A DNA stretch of 64,000 bases, taken from Symbiotaphrina buchneri. Lineage: Eukaryota; Ascomycota; Symbiotaphrinales; Symbiotaphrinaceae. Location of the stretch: positions 62,001-126,000 of the forward strand of contig BCIG01000022.1 of the NCBI GenBank assembly GCA_001599915.1, in the 5' to 3' direction. Numbering within the stretch: the stretch's first letter is position 1; each line of letters begins with the position of its first letter. Made by a program: the position numbers and the translations under genes. The notes beneath the pieces are model-generated. The model did not search any database. It was not told the origin of the DNA and was given only the letters and a program-made list of their open reading frames with translations. Of the stretch, positions 21,207 to 32,734 are shown piece by piece.

Positions 21207-23348
21207 ATGCCGCCACGCAAGTAAGCCACAATACCACCATCTCAGCGCCTGCAACCAGTCAATTGACTATATTGAGCAGGAGAGGTGGCTCGAAAGGGAC
21301 GCGAACAATTACAGAGAGAGAGACAAAGCCGCGATCTGGCGTCCGGACGACTCGCGCAGTCCCACGAGTGAAGATCGCTCCTCGCAACACCAAAACCCAA
21401 GCCCCACGTGGTGGGCAGGATGAGAACGCGCGATTGACGGTCTTGAGAGAACGGTTATTTCAGGATTCTCTGAGCCGGGAGGAACTAGAAAAAGCGGACA
21501 TTTTGCTCCAGCGTATTCAAAGCGTGGAAGCAAAATATAATGTCTCCCTATTCGACCAGGTTCAAGATCTGTGCCAGATACAATGCCAGAGAAGGGGTTG
21601 GAAGAAAGAAGCTGCAAGTCGTGCAGTAAATGGTGGAAAGAATGGGACTCTCCAGCCTCCTACAGAGGATGTTCCGCAGGCGGGCCACGGGCAGCACCAG
21701 CAAGAGCTGGCCCTGCAGAATTCTAATCCCAAGCTCGCGGCAGGCAGTGACACCATGGTGTGGAGCAGTAAGCTGCAACAGATGCAAAAAGACCGGGAGT
21801 CGCTCAAGCAGAGCTTGATCCAGGAACTGAAGGAAGATGCGGGGCCTGCAAAATCTGTATTCGGTTTCAGGCTTCCATCCCAAATGCGCGAAAAGCTGCT
21901 CGCTTTTGATGCTCCAAGGTTCCGAGTTGGCATAATCAAAGCGATCTGTGAAGAACAACTCAAGACTGTGGTCAACATCCTCTTCCTCCTCATTTGGCAT
22001 TCGAAGGACGCTGGGTCGGGCTTAAGACATACTCTGAGATTGCACTTTAAGGACCATCTCCAAGATCCTCGACGGATCCCGATGACGATCCAGCTTAGTG
22101 CGCTCATTAAGTTGAACAGCATAAAGGGTCCGATCAAGTCAGGTCTTATTGGTTGGGACACTTGGGGCGAAGCCACCCCTGAAGAGGTGGCCAATTTGGA
22201 GTCTGCGGTCAACGACCCGGAGATGCGTAGCCCACTACTTGGTGATCGAGCTTTCCGAGGATGCCTTGCTTTGGAGATGGGAAGGCTTATGGCTTGCATC
22301 CATACTCTGCCGGAAAGCATGCAGAACGTTGTTACAGATGCGACAAGTGCTCTGGAAGAAGCACGCCGAGATGCGATGAAAAAACTGGGACCTCGCACTA
22401 AGGAACATCTCGTTGTCTCGGTACGAGATCTTGCGCAGCAGATGACAAAGAAGCAGAGGAAGACATTCAACGATCTTGACGCTGTAGAGGAAGTCACAAG
22501 AAAGATCCTCGAGGAGCACAAAACTCGAAGTCCCAAACGGATAGTTGACGATGGCCGCGTCTGGACTTTCGTTTCTCATTCGTCTTCGGGGAAAAGGGGC
22601 CGCAAGTTCTTCTCCATGGAGCGATGGACAAGATCTCCTCCCCCGGATACCCCGCCGCCTAAGGTCGAAGGTGAGGCTAAAACCAAGCCACGCCGTCGCG
22701 AGGATGTATCCGTCCCATACAAATCTCTGACTGACGAGAACGAATTTTCCTACCCACGATCTTGGAAGGGGCAATTGAACAACATCATACTAACAGGAAT
22801 CACGGCCTTCGACGAGGGGAACGACTGAGCCCGGAGCCAGGAAACCTTGTGAAATTAGCTCGTACGGGGCTAGAGAGGGCCCATCTGCAACGAGAAGAAC
22901 GAAGGCTGGCAAGGAAGAAGCTACAGGAATTCAGCATACCCATTGCAAGCGAAGATGAGAAGATCCTTGAGCTGCCTGAGATTGACGCGAGATTCAATAT
23001 TAAGAAGCTGACTGATGCTGGTAAGTGTGCACACATTACTGTAGGGAAAAGTACGAAGTTGACAAGAGGGAATCAGGTTGCTTCACCAAGCGTGAGGACA
23101 CTAAATGGTGGAAACGCAAAGCTTTTAAAGAACCTCCTCCTGGACCAGATGACGAAGAGGAGTCCGACGCTCCGTCTCCAGAGCGGACAAGACATTCACA
23201 CCAGGACGATCCCGAAAATGCACCGAAGCCAACCACGTTCAAGCCAGTCATGTCAGGAGCTCTGAGTGAGCAGCCGCAACCGTCACCAATGACTACAGAA
23301 CCGCCTACCCCATATCCTAATCCACAGAAAAGACGACGCTTAGAATGA
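21207..23348 (+). CDS. Unknown basic/coiled-coil protein, splice structure partly unresolved
   Basis: Exon 1 is 14 nt (21207..21220, MPPRK), joining exon 2 at 21280 to give MPPRKRGGSKGTRT. The last intron is 23021..23076 and the final exon 23077..23348, ending QKRRRLE. Between them the frame must change: a GTGAGG donor at 22671 with acceptor CCAG (exon from 22841) or GAG (exon from 22817) both keep the phase. Reading on past the donor stays open to a stop at 22826-22828, so two C-termini are possible. The N-terminal 100 residues are Arg/Lys-rich. A helical core of about 250 residues (FGFRLPSQMREKLLAFDAP onward) has no family I recognise. Exon 3 is strongly coiled-coil (LERAHLQREERRLARKKLQ) and the tail is Pro/Glu-rich. 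It is probably nuclear by composition. Function unknown. Confidence 0.62.
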
Positions 23349-23602
23349 GCAGTCAACCATGTACACTGTCTGCTTCGTTATTAGTGCTCTTGTCGTCCAG
23401 AATTGGCAAATTATCAACGGCGTTCACAGTAGAGTACGAGAATCGGTGGATGTTCAACAGACACTTCATAGCTGCGATCGAAAATTTGAGATTCTTTTGT
23501 CATTTGAATCTAGAGACAAGCTCTGTTCACAAACCCCAGTATGCATGCCTTCGAAACCGACATCACCATAAAAACAAGTAACGCAGCGGACATGTCCCCT
23601 TT

Positions 23603-24566
23603 CTAATAACGCTTTCCTTCCCTGAGAACATCGCCGTACTCTTCCAGAGGGCTCCGGATGAGCTTAGTCTCCTTCCACAGGTTGGGCGTAAGGAACCCGT
23701 AGGTGTTGCCGACAGCCACGAAGGTAGCCTTGAGGGTGTTCTCGAGCGTCTTTGTTGAACCGGAAGATGAGGTGTAGACGTCCTGGACACCAGCAAGTTG
23801 GAGGAGACGCTTGACAGCGGGAGAAGCGACGAGACCGGTACCGCGGGGGGCAGGGATAAGCTGTTGAATGCAATTAGCCTTTCTTTGTTCCATCTCACAA
23901 CCGAGTCACTTGACATACGCGAACAGTAACACTGCCACACTTTCCGCTCTCCTTTGTTGGCAGAGAGTGAGGCTCACCAAGAGCGACACCCCAGTAGCCT
24001 CTCCGGATCGGCAGGACGGATAGTTTTGCGATGATGATAGCGGCACGGATAGCGGTTGCGACTTCCTTTGAGGTCTTGATTCCGAGACCGACGTGTCCCT
24101 CGCTGTCACCAATGACCACGATGGCCTTGAAACGGGTACGCTGACCGGCACGGGTCTGCTTCTGGACAGGCTTGATCTATATTCCACATAAATCAGCACC
24201 CCATCTTTCACATAATTCTCGGCCGCCAAGCCAATGTGCGGTATAGCAGGACTGAGGCAGGGAGAAATTCCCTGGATGAGTTGTAAGTCTCACCTTCATG
24301 ACCTCATCCTTCAGCTTGGGCAGGAAAAAGTCCACGATCTGGTACTCCTTGATGGGCAAAGAGTGCAGGTAGATCTCCTCCATGCTCTTGATCTTTCCGG
24401 CCTTCACCAACCGTCCGAGCTTGGTGACTGGCTGCCATTCCTTCTCTTCGCTCTTCGCGCCACGACGGGCACCACGGCGTCCACGTCCACGACCCCGATC
24501 ACCACCCCGGTCACCGCGGGCGCCGAATCCTCCACGGGCACCACCACGAGGTGCTGCGTCAGCCAT
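23603..24566 (-). CDS. rps2: 40S ribosomal protein S2 (uS5)
   Basis: Three exons: 24566..24294, 24176..23919, 23860..23603; 262 residues. The N-terminal RGG-rich segment ([18 protein letters not shown]) is characteristic of eukaryotic uS5 and is usually arginine-methylated. The double-stranded-RNA-binding S5 domain ([19 protein letters not shown]) and the C-terminal S5 domain ([20 protein letters not shown]) are intact. uS5 lies near the mRNA entry channel and helps decoding fidelity. The promoter has telomere-repeat-like sites about 150 bp upstream. Confidence 0.97.
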
Positions 24567-25458
24567 ATTTCCGTCGGTGAACTGTGTGTTTGCTGACGGG
24601 TTTGGGGAAGTCGTTGGTCGGTGGTGAGCTCGCGATGGGTTCGACAAGACGATCTTCAATTTGGTGGGGTGCGTCGTTTGTGGGACTGGGTTGCTTAGTC
24701 ATGATGGCACCCTTAGGGCTAGGGATAACAAGCCCTAATCTAGAAGATCTGATTGCGCAGCCTTAGGCCCCCGAAGCTGTAAGTCTTTGGGACACCCGTG
24801 ATTTGCACATGACAGGCCCTCTCCTTTCCATATTATTGGCGGGACTACCTTCTGCAAGGGTGTACTGGATGTGGGTTATGAAAGCATTGTAGCTACACCT
24901 AGCCAGGAAAAATAGGCTTTTAGTCAGGCTTGAAGGTTATTCGGGCAGCTAGCTAACGGCAAAATCTATGAGATATCATCACCTTCAGATAGTAGTACAA
25001 TTGCCTCATCAACCAGAAAGTAGACTTTGATTCACTCTCGATATTGTAGAAATCTGCTCGTTCGGCAGTGCACTTTCTCATGGCCCAGATCTGGAAATCC
25101 GTAAAGAGTACTCCGGGCTCACCGCCTTCGATGCTAGCTTCTTCATTGGTCCCGCGGACCGAATTTAGATCGGTCCCTGCCTTTACGTGCACGGGGTTGC
25201 CATACGTGAAAGAGGCTGACAAGAAGAGAAGCGGCTCCAAGCTTGTATCACCCTCTGATACGTATCAAATCACGGTTGATCCGCTCCCGATTCAAATTGG
25301 CGTCGCTATTGAGGATTTATACGAACTTTAGAACCTTCATTGCCAACGGCTGAGAATTCACTCGCTGTGAAACTCTATTTGGCTTGATCCGTTCTACCAC
25401 TCAGTCCGCATTTGCTACGCAAAGTAGCCAGCAGCCCTTCCAATTCCCATCAAGCAAG
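24567..25458. other. Divergent intergenic region (RPS2 / Sym1)
   Basis: Contains the RPS2 promoter element at 24713-24738. Overlapping small frames near 25.0-25.3 kb on both strands have no support as genes. Confidence 0.55.
24713..24738. promoter_or_regulatory. Telomere-repeat-like inverted repeat upstream of RPS2 (Tbf1-type site)
   Basis: TTAGGGCTAGGG at 24713-24724 is followed by AGCCCTAA at 24731-24738. The outer arms TTAGGGCT and AGCCCTAA are an exact 8-bp inverted repeat. It sits 147-172 bp upstream of the RPS2 start codon. Tbf1, which binds TTAGGG-type sequence, drives ribosomal protein genes in several ascomycetes; the assignment here is by motif and position only. Confidence 0.5.
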
Positions 25459-26237
25459 ATGTTGAGATGGTACGTTCGATCTTGTGCATTTACACGCGAC
25501 CATTATGTCGAAATGTGACTGACAGCGGATCCGTCGTTGCAGGTATCAACTGAAGGCTGCGCAGCGCCCGCTGCTCACATCAAGTATCACGACAGCTGTG
25601 AGCAAGCCCTGTCTGGTGATGTTATAGTACGACCATTCATCGAGACTGATCTCGCACACACAGATTCTGTTCGCGACCGGTGATGTGATGGCTCAACAGG
25701 GAGTCGACAAGGTTGGCATCGAGAAACATGACCTGGCCAGGACTGGACGGATGGCACTATACGGCGGTGGTATGCATATGAAAATTTCCCGAGCTCATTG
25801 CACCTTGACGGGATACTAACTGACTCTCGACAAGCCTTCTTCGGCCCCGCCGCAACTACCTGGTTTGGTTTACTGCAGCGACGAATTGTGCTGAGGAATA
25901 AGAATGCCGAAATACTTGCTCGAGTGGCAGTCGATCAGACATTCTTCGCACCTCTCAACTTGACCCTGTTTTTGAGCTCCATGGCATACATGGAAGGCGC
26001 GGATCCGAAGGAGAGGGTCAAGTCAACCTTCCCAGGCGCCATACAGAAAAACTGGATGGTCTGGCCCTTTGTTCAAATGGTGAACTTCAAATTTATCCCC
26101 TTGGAGCACAGGGTCATGCTGGTAAACGTCATTAGCTTGGGTATGATGCTGCTGAGAGGTCTTCATCAAACCATACGCTAATATGTCATGCAGGGTGGAA
26201 TTGCTATCTCAGTTATGTGAACAGTCAAGGCAAATAA
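25459..26237 (+). CDS. sym1: Mpv17/PMP22-family mitochondrial inner-membrane protein (Sym1)
   Basis: Five exons: 25459..25469, 25543..25597, 25664..25769, 25835..26140, 26194..26237; 173 residues, the usual family size. The family landmarks are in order: the [22 protein letters not shown] start, [14 protein letters not shown], the [22 protein letters not shown] helix, [15 protein letters not shown], and the C-terminal [34 protein letters not shown] signature. Sym1/Mpv17 forms a channel of the mitochondrial inner membrane and supports growth under stress, including ethanol at high temperature in yeast. The 11-nt first exon explains why a simple frame search would miss the start. Confidence 0.95.
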
Positions 26238-26913
26238 TTGAGCCTACCATCAAGCTCAAGAGGCAAGCCTCGGAGTCACCGGGCGGCTGATTATTAGTGA
26301 AGAATTTCATGCTGTCATAGAGCGCATCAATCCAAAGAGAGAGGTCAGGGTTGTCTTTTCGATCGTTTCTGGAGAATTACCTTTTGAACGCTTCTGGGGC
26401 GAGCGATTGTATTTTAATGTACTCATAGATGCTCCATCACATTCTTGCTCATGACTCAGACTAGTGTAGATAATAAATAGACCTGTAAAGTCGTCTTTCA
26501 TTATTGACTCTGTGATATATCTTCAATAAAGGCTACTTGATAATTATTCTTACGAGTAGCCAATCAGGTTGCGTGAAGCGACAAAGCCACATCTGGAACT
26601 CTTGGCAAGCCAACCGTCGCGGATGCCCTTTTCATTCGCAAACCTTGCGCCAGAAGACAGCAGATTCCGAAAACGAGAAAGCATCAGTCACCACCTTCCC
26701 TTTCTTTGCCCTGTGATCCTGCCTGGAGCAGATTCACGCTAGGAAGGCTTGCCGTTCACGCGTTCCAACAAACCGAGAATAATTCCTCCGCTAGCACCTG
26801 CCTCACCCGCCTGCACACGTTCAGTTCAGGCTTGCTGTTCGCGCTGAGCAGTCGTCACTACTCCTACACTTCACCATTTCCACCCTCTTCACTCACATCA
26901 TTCTCACCTCGTC
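26238..26913. other. Intergenic; eIF4E promoter and leader
   Basis: No gene recognised. The last 150 bp before the eIF4E start are C/T-rich, as in many fungal housekeeping promoters. Confidence 0.55.
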
Positions 26914-27879
26914 ATGTCGACGCTCAACCCCGAAGAGACGGCCGCCAACGGCACTCTTGCCCCCAACCCAAATCCCAACGTCCAAGTCCCTCTTGACACC
27001 ATCCCAATATCACCTGCCGCCGACGAGTCGACAACTACAAAGATGAACGACGAGAACGTGGATCCAAATGCGACAAACGGAGATAAGGCAGAGGAGAAGG
27101 AGAAAGACAAGGACCAGGAGAAGCCAGATCCTCGTAAACCCGTCACAGTCTTCCATGATCCGGAGAACTTCACAGTGAAGCACCCCCTGATGAACAGGTG
27201 GACGCTGTGGTTTACGAAACCATCGAGTGGGAAGGTGAGCGTTCTGTTTGGGCGTCATATTCCAAGAGGTCTGAAGCTGACGTTGCTTGTATCCCAGGGT
27301 GACAACTGGAATGATCTCTTGAAGGAGGTTGTGACATTCGATAGTGTGGAGGAGTTTTGGGGCATCTACGTGAGTGTTGAAACCTGCCGGTCCTTTACTG
27401 GTTGCTAATGATACCTTGCACAGAACAACATCAGTCCTGTCTCAGAACTAGCACTCAAGTCGGATTACCATCTTTTCAAGCAAGGTGTTCGTCCAGAATG
27501 GGAGGACGTGGCTAACAAGCACGGTGGGCGGTGGTCATACAGCTTCAAGGAGAAGAAGGCTGTTCCCATCGACGATCTTTGGCTGAATGTTATGCTGGCT
27601 GCTATTGGCGAGACACTCGAGAACGAGGACGACAAGGAGGTCATGGGCGTTGTCGTCAATGTACGGAAAGGATTCTACAGGATCGGTCTATGGACTCGGA
27701 CCGTCGGCAAGGGTGGTGAAGGCCGCACTGCCGAGAAAGGAAAGGAGGTACTCATGGGCATCGGAAGGCGGTTCAAGGAAGTGCTCAAGATCAAGGATTC
27801 CGAACCTGTGGAGTTCTCGGGCCACACCGAGAGCGCGCAGAGTGGGAGCAGCAGGGCGAAAGCGAAGTTCGTCGTCTAG
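26914..27879 (+). CDS. Translation initiation factor eIF4E (cap-binding)
   Basis: Three exons: 26914..27234, 27298..27369, 27424..27879; 282 residues, longer than yeast eIF4E because of an acidic, Asn/Pro-rich N-terminus of about 80 residues. The core holds the cap-binding tryptophans: HPLMNRWTLWFTKP, SVEEFWGIYNNISP, the PEWEDVANKHGGRW cap-stacking Trp and the WLNVMLAAIGE helix that contributes to the eIF4G/4E-BP surface. It binds the mRNA m7G cap and recruits eIF4G. The C-terminal 20 residues are Ser/Gly/Lys-rich and variable in the family. Confidence 0.96.
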
Positions 27880-28333
27880 AACGTTGGTGTTGAGGTGGAC
27901 AATCTGGACCAAGGAACTCTATGATGGTGGAACACATAGGACGTGGCTTGTTGTGAGCTTCAGGAAGGCATGAATATCCTTCATTTGCTCTGAGAGCTAT
28001 GATACCACCGAAGCAGAATACCAGCTCACGACTTGCTCCCTTCACATCTCGAGCAGTCCTGCATGCTGCATTGGCTCATAGATCCTGATACACTTTCCCT
28101 TTCATCTTCGGCAGCCGTGTCTCGGCCTAAAAGTCGCAGCCACCGTCCGCTGAGTACGCATATGACCTTTACATCCCCACCGAATGTCGTTGGCCTCGAC
28201 GCAATCCACCAGGTGTGAGCACTGTGTCTGCCATTGCCCAAGTATTGTCATTATCGACGAGCAATCGTGACAGTATTTAGACCGCTTTAGCATTTTTGCA
28301 CTTTTCCGCCTTTCGGTTCACCAAGCAGTAATA
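27880..28333. other. Convergent intergenic region
   Basis: 3' flanks of eIF4E and the BolA gene. No further feature seen. Confidence 0.55.
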
Positions 28334-28756
28334 TCATCGTCCCTCCACCTCCACCTGGCCGACTTCCTCTCCTCTCTCCTCCCTCTCTCTCTGTGCCTGT
28401 CTTTCCTCCTCCTCCGGCGTCCTCGTCCGCAATTGTAGAGCATGTATGCCACCAGCACGTTCCATTTCCTCCTTCAACAAGGCGTATACCATGCGATGCC
28501 GCGCGGGCTGGGGCTTCTTTGCAAAGGCCTCGGACGTAATGATCACGCAGAAATGGGTCTCTTTTGAAGTGCTCCCAGCCATAGCCTGGTGGTGCGCGTG
28601 CCTGTGGGAGTCATTGTAGATTTCCAGAGTCGTTGGGGCGAGGGCGGCCGTGATTTTGGCCCGCAGCGCATCTTCCATCGGAGTAAAAGATTGAGATGCG
28701 GAAGTAGCCATGCTTGTGAGCGTTCGCCGGAGGAGAGAGGTGGATGAGCGGAGCAT
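28334..28756 (-). CDS. bol1: BolA-like protein, probably mitochondrial (Bol1)
   Basis: One exon of 140 residues from ATG 28756. The first 20 residues (MLRSSTSLLRRTLTSMATSA) are Arg/Ser-rich without acidic residues, a mitochondrial presequence. The BolA domain follows: IYNDSHRHAHHQAM with the iron-sulfur ligand-type histidines, FCVIITSEAF, and RHRMVYALLKEEM. BolA proteins pair with monothiol glutaredoxins in late [4Fe-4S] cluster assembly, for example for lipoyl synthase. The C-terminal tail is Glu/Arg-rich. The frame stays open far upstream, but the upstream residues look non-coding and overlap the promoter. It is divergent from the malonyl-CoA-synthetase-like gene. Confidence 0.9.
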   Translation of the reverse strand: MLRSSTSLLRRTLTSMATSASQSFTPMEDALRAKITAALAPTTLEIYNDSHRHAHHQAMAGSTSKETHFCVIITSEAFAKKPQPARHRMVYALLKEEMERAGGIHALQLRTRTPEEEERQAQREREERGEEVGQVEVEGR

Positions 28757-29060
28757 CAGGCCCCGTAGTCTCCTCGCGATAGACTGTGAAATGGGAATGA
28801 AAGCGTTGTAGCTGACCTCAATAGCTGACCTCAATGAACAAGCAAGCAGGTGGTGGAGCCAATTGATGATCTGCTCGAACCTCCGAAGCGTTGCCGAGCT
28901 TTTTGACTTTCGGGCTTTCCGCAGCAAACCCCCATAGCCGGAGCCATCTGCGGGAAGCCAATCAATGATGACATCGCATATGTATGAGAGGGCAGCCCCC
29001 GAAGATCTTCTGTACAACGAGTGATTGCCCGGCCGTCTTCCCCTTCCTTTCCTTCGAACC
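28757..29060. promoter_or_regulatory. Bidirectional promoter of BolA and ACSF3-like genes
   Basis: Only 304 bp separate the two start codons. Both products are predicted mitochondrial (iron-sulfur/lipoate side and malonyl-CoA for mitochondrial fatty-acid synthesis), so shared control would make sense. An exact 12-bp direct repeat, AGCTGACCTCAA, occurs at 28811-28822 and 28826-28837. Confidence 0.5.
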
Positions 29061-31075
29061 ATGTTCGCACGCCTTTCCTCACGTTCGGCGTCTAAAATCT
29101 TCTCTGGAGCACCTTTATTATCTCGAAAAGCTGTCATAGACCAATCCAGGATAAAACAATTGCACTTTCAATTTCTCCGAATGGCTTCGACGCTACCAAA
29201 GTTGCCTATCTTCGAGGCCATAGCATGCCACGATCCCAAAAGCACGGTAGTTGTGCATTCCGTCTCCGGACGGAGTTTCACGTATGGTGAGCTGCTGCGG
29301 GACGTTGCTGCGGCGAAGGAGCAATTGAAGCAAGATGCTGGGAAGGGTAGCCTCGAGGGCGAGCGAGTTGCTTTCCTGGTGGAGAATTCTTACGACTATG
29401 TGGGTGCGCAATATATCCCTGACATGATGAGATAAATATGATCGCTGGAAGCTAATTGAGCTGCAGTGACACTGTTGTCGATTATAAGCAATCATGCTAT
29501 TGCGGTGCCCTTATCGCATGGCTTCCCGGCCCCGGAGCTGCAGTATATTCTCAATCAGAGCCAAGCATTGATGCTTCTGGCATCGGAGAAGTTCAAAGGG
29601 AAGGCAGAAGATGTGCTGAAAGGCGAACTGGAGAGCAAACCAATATTCACACAAGTGGAGAAGAGACTGGGTGGTAAAGCCGCAGGCGAAGATGTAATAC
29701 TCGAAGATACGGAGGAGGGGAAAGGGGGGATGATGCTGTACACTTCTGGGACAACAAATAGACCCGTCAGTACATCCACCCTTTTACAAAGGCTCATGTG
29801 ATTGCTCACGCATAGGCACTCCAGAAAGGAGTTCTTATCCCGACACGAACTCTAACGGCACAGTGCCGTTCTCTGCAGCACGCCTGGGAGTACTCTCCCA
29901 AAGACCACCTTCTGCACCTACTTCCTCTACACCACATCCACGGCACGGTCAATGCGATTTTGACCCCGCTTTTCGCAGGGTCGTCGATCGAATTCCAGTT
30001 TCCCTTCAACCCAACTAATGTCTGGTCGCGGCTGGCCGCACCGTTTCTCCCTCAATCCACAGCATCCACGTCAAATGAAATCACAATGAAGCACAAGACC
30101 TCACCTGTAACCTTTTTCACCGTTGTTCCAACAATCTATAACCGTCTTCTCTCCACATTTTCGACGCTTGAACCCGATGTGCAAGCGGCAGCCCGTACGG
30201 GTATCTCGCCGGAGCACCTCCGTCTCAACATCTCTGGATCTGCCGCTTTGCCTTCGCCGACAAAGCAGAAATGGGCGGACCTATCAAACGGTAACGTGCT
30301 CCTTGAACGGTACGGCATGACGGAGGTTGGCATGGCGCTCTCATGTGGTCTCAGTTTCGCAGACCGCGTCGATGGTTCTGTTGGCTGGCCACTGCCCTCG
30401 GTGCAAGTGCGCTTAGTCGACACCGACACCAATACCATTATCCAACCCGGCGAGGAGATCGACAAGGAAACAGGCAAAGAGCGCGAAGGCGAGATCCAAC
30501 TCCGCGGTCCCACAATCTTCGCCGAGTACTGGCGCAACCCGACCGCGACCGCCTCGGAGTTCGTCGACGACCCGGACGGGAACGGGGCATGGTTCAAGAC
30601 CGGCGACGTCGCCGTCCGACGGCACGTCGAAGGAGCGGGGCAGAGCAGCGTGCCGTCTCAAGCATGGGCCAAAGGGCCGATGTACTTCATCCGCGGCCGC
30701 AAGAGCGTCGACATCATCAAGTCCGGCGGCGAGAAGATCTCGGCGCTGGAAGTTGAGCGGGAGTTGCTCTCTCTGCCTCAAGTCGCCGAGGCGGCCGTCG
30801 TCGCGCTTCCCAGCGGTGCGTGGGGCCAGAAGTGCGCGTGCGTGATCGTGCTGACGCCCGAGGGCGAGACGGCGGGACGGAACGGCGGCAAGTGGAGCGC
30901 GCTGGATATGCGTAGGGCGCTGAGGGAGAGGTTGGCGGCGTATAAGATCCCGCAGGAGATGAAGATTGTGGAGGCGATCCCGCGGAATGCGATGGGCAAG
31001 GTGAACAAGAAGGGATTGGTGAGGGAGGTCTGGGGCGACGATGCAGGCAGCGGAGATGAGAAGGGCAAGGTCTGA
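29061..31075 (+). CDS. ACSF3-like malonyl-CoA synthetase (AMP-forming), mitochondrial
   Basis: Three exons: 29061..29403, 29467..29765, 29825..31075; 630 residues. The N-terminus is a likely mitochondrial presequence (MFARLSSRSASKIFSG...). The adenylate-forming domains are complete: phosphate loop YTSGTTNRPKGVLI (about 205-218, restored only by the acceptor at 29824), LLPLHHIHGTVNA, SGSAALP, ERYGMTEVGMALS, the GDV hinge region, RGRKSVDIIKSGG and the C-terminal IPRNAMGKVNKK catalytic lysine. GMTEVGMALS and SVDIIKSGG are shared with human ACSF3, which makes malonyl-CoA and methylmalonyl-CoA in mitochondria, so malonate is the likely substrate. A second ATG (29181) could give a cytosolic form. 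The first donor (GTGCGC) is weak but the phase is right. Confidence 0.9.
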
Positions 31076-31214
31076 ATGATGTATTCAAGTAACGCGTTTG
31101 TGGGTCGGAGCTGCATGAAGATGTATTCTACTTTATGTGCTGGACTGAGACCAAGCTAGATGGTATATGTTCCGAACGCCTCCAATGCATGAATGAACCA
31201 TAGTTCGTGTACGT

Positions 31215-32734
31215 CTACTTCCCGAAAGCCTCGACATCCCTTCCCGAGACTGTCCTCCCACTATCCTTCTTCTCCACCTCCACATCCACCTCCACAACAG
31301 GCTCATGATCATATTTACTCTGTTCGCGCGCCGCCACGTCGGCATACCATTCCGCATTGAGCGCCGCAAGGGCTTGCCCAGCCTCTCCAAACTCAGAAAG
31401 CCGCCGCGTGCGGGCTCTGCGTGCGGCGTCACCTTCGAGAAGGGCTGGGGTAGGGATGAAGCCGAAGTGCATGGCGGAATAGATGAGGGCGGTGGTGCCG
31501 AGGGTGAAGCTCAGGATGAATGGGAGGATGGAGCGGCGCGGAAATGCTGGTGATGGTGTAATATCTGAGGTCGGTTGGATGTCGGGATCAGCGGCTGGGG
31601 TGCGGAACGGGTTTGTTGGAAATCTGGATGTGAGGTCTTCAAGAAGTAGCGCTGTCATCGTAGGCACCTCGGCCTTCTTGGGCGCACGCCATGGAAGTGA
31701 GGTCTTCCGCTCGCTTGGTGGAGTATCCTCTGATATAAATAGCTGCGCATCACGGAGGAAGACCGTTCCACCAAGGCAATATGACCGCATGCGAATGGTG
31801 TAATCGGCGAGACGAGGAAATTTCTTCATCACGGTGGCTTGTAGCCACGGGGTTGACGGCGCTGGAATCACAGCTAGCGCCAGATAACCAAGCGCAATGA
31901 AATCCAGAGTACACATCCTGTCGTCGGAAAGGAAGTATTGCTTCTGGCCCAGCAACTCATCCAAGGGCTCCAGCCAAGTGGATATTAATGAGTCCAGTCG
32001 TATTTGATTGGAATGTTCCGGCTGGGAGACCAGACTGGATACAGTGTCCTTAGGCCGCGTCAGAAGGCTTTTGGGAATTAGACTTCCGCCGACGGTGGGC
32101 TGTGGCTGCTGGGAGTTGTCAGAGCTATCCAGGTCGAAGGAAGAAAGACCCAGATGCTCAGTACGTGCTCTCGCAGCTGCATGGATTTTCGGCGGTATTA
32201 TATACTGCGTAGGCCATGGTAGGATGCTTGACAGGGCCTTGCGAGTAGTAGTTGTGTAATTGGCGGAAGAGACGTAGAGCGAAAGGTCTAGGAGGGGTTG
32301 GCCATGGAATTCGATGAAGGACGAGAAGCTGTAGGGCATGGCTCAGTAAAGTCTCGTCATTATGAATAGTAACCAGGCGAACATACGCTGTGCAGTCGGC
32401 TTTCTGCTGCTGGTCCAGCCAGGAGTCCGGGTCCCAGTCACCATTGGAACGGACCGAGACATGTTCAATGATATTGCGCAGACCACCTATGCACCTCGAT
32501 CCATCTTTGAGAACAGGAAGTCGCCCTGGAGGCCCAAACCATCAGCAACTGCAATTATGACCTAGACGGCGAGTGCTTCGTACCGGTAGGGCTTAAGGCA
32601 GCATTACTGCTTGCGACGAGTACCCATCCATCTGCAGGCACAGTCTGAGTAAAGAAGGCTATGGCAGCCAGGCATTGGGCGTCAACAGATGGAAGGGAAA
32701 ACGCTGGGCCCCAGACATGGAGCTCCAATGTCAT
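31215..32734 (-). CDS. sam37: Sam37/metaxin, sorting and assembly machinery subunit
   Basis: Three exons: 32734..32584, 32525..32387, 32328..31215; 467 residues. The N-terminus MTLELHVWGPAFSLPSVDAQCLAA is the glutathione-S-transferase-like N domain of Tom37/Sam37. The exon 2-3 join (DCTA-FSSFIEFHGQPLLDLSLYVSS) reproduces the conserved family segment and fixes the acceptor at CCCTACAG. The ILPWPTQYIIPPKIHAAARARTEHLGL region and a metaxin-type C domain follow. A predicted membrane helix lies near the C-terminus (ILPFILSFTLGTTALIYSAM). Sam37 sits in the mitochondrial outer membrane and releases folded beta-barrels from the SAM complex. The C-terminal 60 residues are charged. Confidence 0.92.

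Noticed and set aside
21562-22536. 324-codon minus-strand frame
   Set aside because: Antisense shadow of exon 2 of the basic/coiled-coil gene, which has a good start and splice sites.
24953-25331. Small frames on both strands between RPS2 and Sym1
   Set aside because: Mutually overlapping, no family resemblance, typical promoter-region noise.
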